This document shows positions 44,456 through 55,740 of a DNA stretch of 64,000 nucleotides, one piece after another. Position numbers and translations under genes: made by a program. The notes beneath the pieces were generated by a model. The model was given only the letters and a program-made list of their open reading frames with translations. It had not been told where the DNA came from and did not search any database. Source of the stretch: Chrysophaeum taylorii. Lineage: Eukaryota > Sar > Pelagophyceae > Pelagomonadales > Pelagomonadaceae. Each line of letters begins with the position of its first letter. Position 1 is the first letter of the stretch. The DNA lies in NCBI GenBank assembly GCA_029834535.1, contig JAQMWT010000417.1:1-64000 (forward strand). Direction: 5' to 3'.

Positions 44456-45475
44456 AAGTGCAGGCCAGTAAGTTCACCTAGTCCCAATCTCTAACCCCAG
44501 TAAGTTCACCTAATCCCAGTAAGTTTCATATAAGTTCACCTGGTCAGTAAGTTCACCTAGTCCAAATCTCTAACCCCCGTAAGTTAACCTGGTCCCAGTA
44601 AGTTTCATATAAGTTCACCTGGTCAGTAAGTTCACCTAGCTCACACCCACTCCTTCTAGCTCGTCGCTCTCGCCTCCGCCAATCTAAGGTGCTTTGATCC
44701 GCACACGCTGCTAACCTTCGAGTTTACTCTAAAACCCCCAGTAAGCTCACCTGGTCCCAGTAAGTTCACCTGGCCACTCAGTTCACCTAGTCCCAATCTC
44801 AAACCTCAGTAAGTTCACCTGGTTCCAGTAAGTTCACCTACAGTGCGCGTGTAGACGCCGGGAGGGGGCTTATCGGTATTGCGCAGCACGTGTGGGGTAG
44901 GGTGGAGTCGTCGACTCAGAAGAGCATATCCTCGGGGTTGCCGATCGACAGAGAGCCACGTAGAGCTGGACGTGACAGAAGACGGGCTTGGGCAAGAGGA
45001 CGCCGACCTCGCGGGGCGTCTGGCCCTGGCTCTTGTTGATCGTTTGGCGTCTGCGGGCCTTAAGGGATACAGGTTGGAGGAGCCTCGGTGACACGACACG
45101 ATCGATCATGTATCTGGTACCGTTGCAGTGGCCGTGCGACGGGTCGAGGTTGAGAAGACTTTAAGCTCGCGATCAAAGTCAGCATGCCGTTGGTTGTCAG
45201 GGAGTCGAAAACTCGACTGTAAAGAGCGAGGCGTCGTCTTCCGACCCAACCTAGTCGGCCGAAAAGAACTCCGACGCCTCGTCTCCGGGAAAAAAGGCCG
45301 CGGTCATGCGCGCGTTGTCAGCATCGACAACATCGTTTCAACGGGGCGTGAGAATGGCACGCTGAAAGAACCGCCGCGGGTCGTGGAAACAGTCTGCGAG
45401 ATTGCCGTAGACGGCTTGGAGGATCAACGTCTGGCTCGCAGGCCTACCTGATCCTTACCCTGAATCGGGGGACAA
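44456..45475 (-). mobile_element. Helitron-derived fragment H4 in Copia sequence
   Basis: The same composite as H1-H3 on the - strand: tail repeats CAGTAAGTTCACC and the 90-bp block (44456-44835), then the decayed helicase C-terminus (44870-45440: QTINKSQGQTPREVGVLLPK, HVQLYVALCRSATP; upstream LKELRRLVSGKK corresponds to the degraded FFSADSVG-type region) and CCTGATCCTTACCCTGAATCGG. Inactive: Rep and most helicase motifs are absent. Confidence 0.72.
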
Positions 45476-45870
45476 ACAACCAGACCTCCTACCCTCCTAC
45501 CCCACAAACCCACCCACATCCTTCATGCCCCCCCCACACACACCCCTCTTAGCTGTCGACATTTAAAGACAAACAAACAGACAAACAAACCCACCCACAT
45601 CCTTCATGCCCCCCACACACACACCCCTCTTAGCAGTCGACATTTAAAGACAAACAAACAGACAAACAAACCCACCCACATCCTTCATGCCCCCCACACA
45701 CACACCCCTCTTAGCAGTCGACATTTAAAGACAAACAAACAGACAAACAGACAAACAGACAAACAGACAAACAGACAAACAGACAAACAGACAAACAGAC
45801 AAACAGACAAACAGACAAACAGACAAACAGACAAACAGACAAACATCTGCCGATTAGCAGTAAGGATTTG
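45476..45870. repeat. Triplicated C-rich unit and (ACAAACAG)n microsatellite
   Basis: About three tandem units of 75-90 bp carry CCCACCCACATCCTTCATGCC, CACACACCCCTCTTAGC and GTCGACATTTAAAGACAAAC. They are followed by about 14 copies of the 8-mer GACAAACA (45732-45845), then CATCTGCCGATTAGCAGTAAGGA. Similar units flank H2 and H3, so this is the other end of the Helitron-derived composite, expanded. Frames such as SVCLFVCL read from it are not proteins. Confidence 0.85.
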
Positions 45871-48800
45871 TTGATAGGTCGATCCCAATTGATATAGAGG
45901 CAAGTATCGACTTGTGAGCGTTCGAACTCATGTTGTCGAAGAAATGAGTCGAGCTTAATGTTCCATAACAAAGCTGGCTGTTTGAGGCCATAGAGAGCCT
46001 TGACGAGTCGGAGAGCGAGCTTCGACTCTGGATGGTTCTTCTGTCTCTGCTGGATAAGATTTGACGAGACAATTATTCCTCGAGGAAAGTCGATCCATAC
46101 TGGGCGATCGAGTGCCGATTGGATGAATGCCTGAGGAATGTCCGCGTGCGCGACCGGGAGCTTGTGCTTCACAGCGATGGCGAGCAGTAGCCGGTTGGTA
46201 GCGAGCATTGCGGTTGGGGAGGATGTGGCATAAAAGTCAATGCCTACGCGTGCCAAGAAACCTCGGGCGACTAGACGAGCTTTATTGCGGTCTGGAGTGC
46301 CGTCAGCAAAATACTTGATCTTCAGCACGAGCTTCGTCGAGATAGACGAACGGTCTGGCGGTAAAGGCTCAAGCTTGAAGACACCATTGGAGCACAATCC
46401 CTCAATTTCCTTGCGAATCGAAGCGATATGCTTTAACTTATCTTCTTCGCTGAGTCCTTTGAGTTCGACAATCTTTCCAGGCTCATAGACAATATCTTCA
46501 GCGGTCACAAGCTGCAACACGACGTGATCGATGTGCTGCAAATCATAGTCCATGACTTCTTGTAGAATATCTTGATTCGGATCACTTTTGACTTAGGAAG
46601 AGAGGTGTCCGAGTTCGCCAGAATCATGCATGAAGGCATGCCTGTGACGAGAAGCTAGATGGTAGTGTTGATGCGCGGAGATGTCCCACAGAAGAGAGGA
46701 ACCCATACAACAGAATACTTGATTCCATTGACGCGCATAGTACTCTGCCGGTGACATTTCGTCGTGGCACATGTAGTTCTCGAGAACAGAATTGTCGTTA
46801 TCAAGGTGGTCAACCAACACAGACGAGTGGTATGGTTTCCTGGGGAAGTCAACGTACAAGAGTTCCGCGTCGGTTTCTCTCTGCAAATCCAGTGCGGTGC
46901 CGCCCATGATACCATAGTCTCGTGTGGTACTTGCTAGGAGACATCCTTTTGGGACATCGTTAGGCGGCTTAGCTTTTCTTCGAATGTTGAGAGCAGAGGC
47001 GATGCTGGCGGCGTGGCCCTGGTGCAGAGCGCTGACACTGATGAGGAACATCAATGTGCTGGACATGTTGGCTGTGGCGTGAGCCGTGGATTGCTCCTGC
47101 TGGTATTTCCAGTTGCGACCATACTCTGAGGCGATAATGCGTCTGGTGAAGAGTTTTCCATTGTCAACACGTTTCACGATGTAGAGTTGATCCTTAGGGA
47201 TGCGGAATCCACGTTCGTCATTGAGATCTGCTTTGAGCTTATCGCTCTGGTTGCGATGCACGAGAACTGGAGTGAAACCTGAATCGTCGAGAACAACCTC
47301 TAGGCGATCTTTTCGTTTGGGCATCGGAATGCTACCATCCGGCGGAGGTGGCCGGTTGAGGAACGAAAAATCCTGTTCAGGTGTCGCGTCGCTGACGGGA
47401 CTTGAATCAGCAGCGGGAGTTGGATTCGGTTCTTTGTGTTCGTCGTCATCGCTAGATTTGTCATCGTGCTCGTCTTCATGAGTCTCGCCCTCATTTTTTG
47501 ATTTCTGTCTAACTTCCGGCATTTGCTGTTCGCTTATAGCTGGTAGCGGGTCCTCTTGTCGTGCCTTTGTTGGGATCTGTGCGAGTGCATTGATCCGTTC
47601 GATCTCCTTGTTACAGTTGACTGGCATGTCTGCGTCGACATGAAAGTCGTTTGAGGTGACGATTTTCCCATATCGCGCTTGATGTACAAGCAGGATAGAG
47701 CTGTGAACATCACGGATAAATCGGTCTGTTCCGGGGAGGTTCGGGTGATAGTTGTTACTATGAAAGTAAGAGGCAGAGATGCTGGGGGGTTCCAGCTTGT
47801 GACTTTGAGGGTAGACAAAAGTGACAGGTTCGCCAAAGGGGAGAAGCTTCAAGAGCGGTGCCGTGGGTGACATGATACGCCGGGGAACGGTGCATGGCAT
47901 GTGTGTGCGCGAGGGCAGTCCATGAGAGCGCTAGTTGTCGGCTTGGATCTTATGCAGGAGAGCAAATGGGTGATAATACTCAGCGGCAATAGACTTACCT
48001 TCGATGCGTACACTGCGAAGGTTGAGGAGGCGAACTACAGTGCCTCGGGTGTTTTCCTTGATAATGTTTTCAGCAAAGTTCCGCTGGTGGAGGTGGCGAC
48101 CAAGGATTTGGAATTGGAGACCAAGCTGCACCTTGAGAGGGTGGAAGGCTTCAGAGCGAAAAGTTGAGAATACGCCAGAGGATATGATCTTCACATGGAC
48201 ATCGAATTCGACTTTGATTACATTGACCACATAGAGGATGCCGGCCAGAACATCTTGTGCGTCTAAGTCCCGTAGGAAATAAACCCATTTGTGTGCTGAG
48301 ATGGTACACACGAAGTGCATGATACAGCGAAATCCGCCGTAGCACTTGCGGATGCTCGGGTATGACACATCCATGTGGAGGTGTTGGCCAGGAGCATAGG
48401 CCGGTTCATCCTGTGACCAGGAATTGTTTTTGTGACTGTAGCTTACATGCGATTGGCAGCGCTTGCATTCACTGCAGTCTTGCAGATACCGATCATCACC
48501 TGGGCGGAGATTCGTTACATTAGCGGCAATCGTGCGGCGAAGAATCTCTGGTTGCTGGTGGTGTATTCGGTGCCAGCGAGTGACCAAAAGCACTCTTTTG
48601 GCGTCCTGAGTGGTGCCGGGCTGGTGCAAGGGAGGCAGTGCGGCAGTCGAAGCGCTGGAGGGGCTGGGTCGCTTGTCGACTCGGATTTTAGCAACGGTTG
48701 CCTCGGCAAGAAGCGTCTCGAGGTTTGTCGATTTGCTTGGTTTGCGGATCGCATCATGGTGAGCATCTGCAACGGCATTGAAGAGGGAGGTGAGGTTCAG

Positions 48801-50135
48801 GTCTTCCTCTGCTAAGAGACGGCTGGAGATGGCCGAGAAGAATTCTGCAACCTGGTTGATGTCTCCGGGGCTGGGGATGCCATGGCACATCGTGGCCCAT
48901 TCGACGTGAAAAAGGTTCGCGTGGTGGTGCGATTCGTGGAATGCGAGGACAGCGCTGTACTTTGCCTGCAACATGTGGTGCGGGACGGCGTTGGCCAGTG
49001 CCTTGAACGCGAAGTACGGCGGGTGCTGTTTGAACAGGCGGAGCAGTTCCGGGTCCGAGTGGTGTCCAAATTTTGCGATTTCGTTGAGGGTCGCGTAACG
49101 AATGTGGTCTGGAGAGATCAGCAGCAAGGCATTGGAGTAGCTCGTGTTGGTGGGGTACGAGCCTGTGACCGAGCAGCACTTGGTGCTCTTCTGAAGCGTG
49201 TCTCCTATGTGGCCGACATAGTCCGCGTATGTGGGACGTGCTTTGGACATGAGGAGTCCCTTGGGGTCATCGAGAGCAATTCGCCCTTGTGAGACGATCG
49301 CGGCAAAGCCAGGATGCGAAGGATTCATATAGTGGACCCAAGTGGACGGGCGCGAACAGCTTTGAGCGGCGGCCAAGGAGGTGGTGTAAGCGACGACCAG
49401 AAAGGCGGTGCCCTTGGGAACATCCAGGGAAAAGGCGTGCGTTGGGGAGAAGACTGCGGGTTCGTCGGAACACAGTCCAATATCTGAGGGGGCCTGGAAT
49501 GGAGGGTTAGGGAGGCGCGCGGGAAGTAGCCACAATCGATGGCAGTAGCGGCGGTGCTGGTGATGGCTCCATCCAAATGGTAAGCACATTGGGACTCTGA
49601 GGCATGAAAACAGCGGATGGTGTTCCAAGCGGCGAGAGTGGGGTGTTGCGACAAATGGTTGTGCAGGAGCGTGAAAACCAGTAGGTTGGAAATGGACGCC
49701 ATTGTGGCGTAGGGGGTGCCGTCGGCATCTAGGCTGAGATCCGTGAAGGGCTTGGTGAGACGTGCGAGCAGTTGGCAGATGCGGGCATTCTCGGAAATCG
49801 AGAGTTTCGAGGCGTTGGCGGGCTTGTAGGAGTAGGTAGCCTTGTGCTGGTAGTAGTCCAATGTGGAGCGGGGCACGGTACCTTGAAGGGCGGGTTTGGC
49901 GATCCATAGATCGTCAGGGATGGTGTGACTGGGGTCCAGAAGAGGAACCATGCTCGGAGGCGAGGTTAACCAAGGAGAGGCGGTTTTCTCGAGGTTGTAG
50001 CCTGTGAGCGGGTGCCGGGCATACACAGCGAGATAGCGTGTCTTGCTGATGACGTCACCAAAGGCAGAGGCATTGTAGACGCCGGAGTGGCGGAAGTAGC
50101 CTAAGCGCTGATAACCTTTGGCGAGTTGAGCATAC
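45871..50135 (-). mobile_element. Ty1/Copia retrotransposon, 5' part (gag to reverse transcriptase)
   Basis: A fossil Copia element on the - strand. From its 5' side: gag-like region (about 50130-48600, from EYAQLAKGYQRLGYF), pre-integrase with CSECKRCQSH, integrase core (HMDVSYPSIRKCYGGFRC..., about 48400-47950), a variable acidic/proline linker with SSPVSDATPEQDFSF, then reverse transcriptase (RKEIEGLCSNGVFKLEPLP; KARLVARGF; AHADIPQAFIQ; ALYGLKQ; 46550-45880). The body stops at Helitron/microsatellite sequence, and its 3' LTR is at 44166-44345. The 5' end abuts Gypsy copy C near 50135 with no 5' LTR visible. It is broken at a handful of places. Confidence 0.85.
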
Positions 50136-53006
50136 TCGTGGTGAGTTCGGGGGTTGGGACCGACTTGCCCCCTGAAGCGCCTCCAGAAACAGCAATTTTT
50201 TCGCCGTTGAGTCCAACGACCCCGGACCGTGGCGAGCGCACTACGATTGAGCGCGGATCCGTGACTCGACGTCGACTTCGTGAAGACCTCGAGCGGAGAC
50301 GACGCGAAAACGAACGACTAGCTGAGCAATTTGCCCGTGAAAGGGCTGAAGCTAAGGAAGAAGCGGCTCGACAAGAGCTCAATGTGCTGAATGAAGCGTT
50401 GCGGCAAGAGCTCGAGACAACGAGGACCTTACGTGAGAGGTTGAACGATTTCGTCGTGAGCGAGACGAACTAGCAGCCGAACGTATGCCTCGTGAGATTC
50501 AGCCGTGAACGACCCGTGAGTCGACCCGAACCGGAAACACCCGCGAGGCGGTCTGAACCGGAAAGGAGCACTGAAACGGGGGATGAACCTCCCCCCCGAG
50601 CCGATACGGAGACTGAGGGTAGGGCGGAAACGGAAGATGAAGGTGCGGAATTATCACGGGGATTATCGCAGACGTTTGCGGGCGCCTTCGAGAAGGCCAA
50701 CTTGGGCCGATTCCAGTTTGAAAGCTGACAACTTCAAACTCGTCATCGAAGGCCGAGATCAACGGCAGTTTGATCTGGATTCGGCAGCGGTGATGCATAC
50801 TTTGGCAGACGACCATTACTCGGTCGAGAAATTACGCTATTTATTACCGGTGCATTTACGCGATACCGTTGCACCAATTTTCGATGAGCATTTGCGGAAG
50901 TACGAGGAGCTCTGCGATGAGCTGCCGCACGGTCCGTCATTTGATTTGAAATTGGATGCGGACGACGAAGAGCATGGAGCCGCGATTCGGCGCCTCCGTC
51001 GTCTCAACAAAACTTACTGTGATAGAGTTATGGATTATTCTAGATCGACTTGCCGACCTCCGAGCACACAGCAGGAGCTACTCGATAAGCTGCGTAAGGT
51101 CACTCAGACTTCGGTTCCGAAAAAGAGTGGTGAGCGACATGTGCAAACTTATTGCACCAAGTTCCAGAACGAGACGCTAGCCTTTTGTACCGAGTCCAGC
51201 CGCACGATGGGTGACGCTGATATCATCGACCAGCTTATTAGCGGTTTGGCGTCCAAGGACTTACGGACCCGTGTGCGGACTATGAGGAGCGGTCACCCGG
51301 ATAGCTACGTGACTTTTACGTCGACGGTGGCGCTCATTACGAGACTCGAGAACGACTTTCGGAGGTTGATGGAGGAGTAAAAGGACCAGGGACCCTCCAA
51401 TCCGAAACCGAATAAACCGCCGCGATGGCGGGGAGGTCGAGCCATGGCCTCCGATCAACAAGCTAAACAAGATTCGGATAAACCGTCTGGAAATACGGTT
51501 CCGCTGATCTTACGAGATCCGTTTTGGTGGAGTAAGAAGACCTGCAAGGAGTGCGGATACTTCTGGTCCACTCGCGATGAAGATGAACACGGGAGTCGCG
51601 TGTTTTGCAACCGCGATCCGGACCGTTATCACTGTGCGATGTGGAAGCGCATTCGGAAACACAAGAAACAGCCCATATCGCGTTCCGATTGGGAGAAGCG
51701 TGACGATGCATCTAATGCGCACGCTACGCGCGGATCGGAACCTCCTACTGATATTCAAACAGCCCTCACCGAGCTTGGAACCACAATGGCGACCACGGTG
51801 AGCAGGTCAGAAGCATCAAAGATAGCAAGTCGCCTTCTACACGACAGCGAGACGGACGGTCGCCTTCTAGACGATCGTCGCGCCAACGCCGAAGTAAGAG
51901 CCCGGATCACAAGGCCAATAGTCCTACATCCAGTCCGAGCCCCCGCCGTCGCCGCAATGGCCGGAGTTATAGTCGCAATTCGCGCCGGCGACGTCATCGG
52001 CCGCGCGATGACGAATATGACGGAGGCCGATATCAGGACAGTTCGGGACATTCGAGCGCAACCTTCGCGTTCCAATCTCTATGCGAAGCGCAGCCATCGT
52101 CGGGAGTTGTCTTTTACCCGACGGCGCGCCCCGCCCGAGTCTCCGATGATGTTGCCGATGCCGCTGCGACGGGCAGCCATCGCTTGCAACAGGAGCAAAC
52201 TACCACCGACGCTCGGATCGTTCGGTGGCCTTCTACATCGTATGTGGAAGCAATATCAGATGAAGCTTTGGATTCTCCGCGCTACTGGGAAGACTCAGAC
52301 TCGGAGACCGACGAACCCGCGCCGCAGGTTCCAGTGTTCCCCCATTCGTCAATGTGCATGTCGTGCAGGGAAGTTCACGACGACGACGTTAGACCCTTCG
52401 AGTTGACGTCGGGGACGACGTCTTCTTTTCCTACGCCCCCCCCGAAACGGTTTTAGCCGATACAGTTTTGGTCGCAGCAGAGCAGACAACAGCGGCGCCG
52501 ATGGAGGAGAAGTGGACGGGAATGTCCGATTTGATGGACGAGAAATTGCGAGAATCGTCCGAGGAAACAAAGGAGGAAGTATACCCCCGATTGAGAAGCA
52601 TCAGAGTTTGTTGCCAGCGAAACTTGGGAATCAGGAAGCAGCCGAAGCGCCGAACCCACCCAAGGTTGCGATCGAAAAAGACAGAGAGCCACCAGACAAA
52701 GAGACCGCGGCGAACGCCAATATAGGTTAGGAGGTGAGGCGCGGGACGCCAGATATGGCAGCGGTGACGATGCAGATGCCGGGCGATGCGAAACCGGAGG
52801 CACGATGCCATCATACTGCTTTCGCCGCGCGATGGGGAAAAGATCGAGCAAGACCTCATCGCCATCGGCTGTTTGGACCCTGGCACACTTACGTTCATAG
52901 TTGGACATACTTACAGACGACGAGACGGGCCGAAAGTCGCAACGACTTTAGGCGTTGATGGATTGAGTGACGTCGCCTATGTTTGTCGTGGGATGGTCGA
53001 CAAACT

Positions 53007-53746
53007 AACTAACTAACTAACTTCGGACCTCTCACGGGCATGGGAGCCAGGCTGGGCCGGCAGTAGCCGGTCCAGGATCACAGAGCAAAAATCACACAGC
53101 TGGGGTAGAGGCGAGGGATGAAAAGCCGTTGATGGCGGACCGCCACTGCGCGCGGTCTTGTGCGAGGTCGTGCCACGAGTTGAAGGGGATGTCGCATTTC
53201 CGGTGTGCCTTGGCGAGCGACCTCCCGTACGTCATCTGCGGAGCCCCCGGTGGGCGCTTGGAGCGGACCCATGACGAGAGCATCTTGCGAGGGAGTCGGG
53301 AGAAGGGCATGCGGGCGACGTGACCGGCCCAGCGGAGCTGGCGGCGCGTGACGTAGACGTCGATGGACTCGAGGCCGAGGCGCCGCAGCAGGATCTCCGT
53401 TGAGATGTGGTGGGACCAGGTGTGTTTCCGGGTCACACGACACATGACGCGGGCGCACTGCGCGTGAAAACACCGCAGCCGGCGGAGCAGGACCTCGGTG
53501 AGGCACCACGATTCCGCACCGTGAAGGAGGATGGCCAGGACGAGCGAGACATAGACGAGGCGCTTGGCGCGAGCAGAGACGGACTTCGAGGCGAAGATGC
53601 AGTCCCGCAAGGCACCGAAGGCCTGAGACGCCTTCTTGATCCGCGCGTCGACGTCTGCGTCGTCGCGGCTGTCGCGCGAGAGGACCGAGCCGAGGTACTT
53701 AAACTGGTCGACGACCGGTATGAAGCGGCCGCGCCCGAGCTCGATG
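53007..53746 (-). mobile_element. 5'-truncated LINE in Gypsy copy C
   Basis: A 740-bp insert flanked by AAACT at 53002-53006 and 53747-53751. The - strand encodes the C-terminal end of a LINE reverse transcriptase protein: DQFKYLGSVLSRD, ARIKKASQAFGALRD, LAILLHGAESWCLTE, RCFHAQCARVMCR, RRQLRWAGHVARMPFSRLPR. This is the segment after the catalytic core in many non-LTR elements, including the frequent RLRWxGHVxRM motif. The frame reads to a stop near 53092, then a short 3' region and a (TTAG)n tail (CTAA repeats at 53007-53022 on the + strand). Truncation at the 5' side is typical of target-primed insertion. The 3' end matches the SINE-like family. Confidence 0.88.
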
Positions 53747-54889
53747 AAACTGGCGAAGGCTAATCTAATCCTCGACCGAGGCGATCTCCCAGTCGAGCGC
53801 ACCCTGTACGGGTCGGGATTGAATAAGACGACTATCCACAAATGGGTCGCATTGCGAATTGCGCTCGCGGACGACGTGGCAGTCCCAGTGGGTGCCATCG
53901 TGGCCGATACCAATCACCTATTTCTGCTGGGAGCGCGCGATATTCGGGTGCTGGGAGCCATAGTGGACTACCCGCGAAATCGCACTGCGTTTCTCCGCAC
54001 ACAAGTCGCTTACGGGCGCAAGAAGTTAAAGGTGAAGGATCGACGAGTCGATTCTCCGATATTGACGTTCAGAACAACTTATGACGAGCGCAACCCCGTG
54101 GTAGTTCAGGTTTATGGGCAACAGCAGCATGCGATGCAAAAGTGCCTGAGCACAGCTGAGGACCGCGTTTACGCTCGCCTGTGCAAGATTGAAGACCTTC
54201 AGCGTCCACCGCCGAAACGAGTGGCAGCTTCGACGACTTGGGGAGTCCCGACAGTTGCGCCTTCTCAAAGCTCGAACAGCGATGCCCATGAAGTGGTAGC
54301 CTGTGCCGCGCGCACGATGAAGGTCGAGCCTGGGCGCACTTACTGCGTGCCAGTCACTCTTTCAGAGCCCATGGAAACCGGGCAGGTTTTCGTTGCTACG
54401 TCTTCTGGATACGAGCAACTCGGGGTAGTCGATGGAATGTGTTCTTCTCCGGAGGATCACGACAAGTTCGCCGCTCGAGTGGCGATCTCCTCTACCCAGG
54501 ATGTGCCGACCGTGATTACTCAAGGTGAAGTTCTCGCTTTGGGAGATATTGTTTGTTTTGATGACGAGCTGAATGTTTGGACGGTCGACGAGTTAACGAA
54601 GGAACGAGTTAACGAAGGACTGTGAAGCCGAATATGACAAGGCCAGCCTGTCGTTTACTGTTTCGGTCGCAAGCCATCTGACTCAAGGCGATGCGGCTCC
54701 CGAACCGATGCTTTTGAGCTCGGTGCAAAAGGCGTCTCCTTCTGCTGATAAGGATAGGAGTTCTCGTCAAGAATCGCTCGGTAACGATGCTTTCGACCGA
54801 CGAACCGACGAGGAGGAAAAGAAGTGCCGAGAAGTTACAGAAGGCGAGATTCGCCGAAGATTTGAAAGGTCCAATGGCTGCCGATCACG

Positions 54890-55740
54890 TATCGCAAGGT
54901 TGTGATGCTATTTAGCGGCGCCGGAGGCAGTACTTTAGGGCTGCAACGAGCGAATGAGTTGTGCGGGGCGTCGTTTCGAGTCATCCTTGCTCTTGACTCT
55001 TCAACAGCTGCCAACAAGATTCATCAGAAGAATTTTCCGAGGATATCTGTGGTTCAGCACACGCTCCGCGGACGATATGACACGACCCTCCGATGGATCA
55101 AGGCTTATTTGCCTGAAGCGGAATGGTCATCGTCGATGTGTATCGCGTCTCCACCCTGCGTTCATTCAGCACTCTGCAATTTGACGTCCAGAGATGTTTG
55201 CAAGGGAGTTACGGCCACTAATAGGACGATGAAGCTGTATAAAATGGCTGGATTCATGATGTGGCTGATTGAACAGGGGGCGTCCATTATTTATTTACAG
55301 CGCGCTTACACCCTTACGTGTACGTCGTCAATTTTCATGATATCACGCCCACTTTGATGAGCTCTCGCGTACGGTTGTTGGTCTCCAGTCACCCACTGCA
55401 CCTGCAAGAGGCTCCGAAGACATGTGCGAACATGCAACAGAAATTTGCTGCAGCATTAGGTTACGCTGATGAACGCCACCTGCCCCAGCTGAATAATCTA
55501 GGCTCGTCCCGAGATGCAACAGATACGGCTTACACCATTACGCGAGTTCCTCTTCGCTTGGGACCGCACCGCTCGGACACTCAGCCTTTGACTCTCAAGA
55601 TGACGGCAGAGTTGCTCACGATGCCGCTGGACCATGATTGGGCTGACCTGTCTAAGACAGATTCGTTTAAGCACTTAGCGTCTCTCGTCCCTCCAGATAC
55701 TCCTGCGATTTTAGCAGTCGATCTGCACAACTCCGTGACC
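54890..55740 (+). other. C5 cytosine DNA methyltransferase-like domain of Gypsy copy C (best copy)
   Basis: This is the most readable of the three. Motif I VVMLFSGAGGSTLGLQRA (54896-54950) is followed by LALDSSTAANKIHQKNFP and VVQHTL, matching the usual D-x-x-x-x-A...N(F) and GDI-type motifs II-III. Motif IV is IASPPCVHSALC (PPC at about 55150). YVYVVNFHDITPTLMSSRVR (55316-55375) matches the V-L-N-A-x-D-Y-G-V-P-Q-x-R-x-R region of motif VIII. LTLKMTAELLTMPLDHDWAD and LVPPDTPAILA (55590-55720) match motifs IX-X (L-T-x-R-E...FP and VPP). About 280 residues span motif I to X. The protein family transfers methyl from AdoMet to cytosine C5. Confidence 0.85.

Noticed and set aside
45685-46072. Open frame rich in SVCLFVCL
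   Set aside because: It is a translation of the (ACAAACAG)n microsatellite joined to Copia reverse transcriptase.
19607-50135. The two Copia pieces as halves of one element separated by an inversion
   Set aside because: The 45871-50135 piece has its own 3' LTR at 44166-44345 on the same strand, so two separate copies are simpler.
54300-54625. dUTPase domain in the Gypsy post-protease segment
   Set aside because: The pattern (EPGRTYCVPVTL..., GEVLALGDIV) is the ordinary beta-rich segment after Gypsy proteases. The dUTPase motifs are not present.
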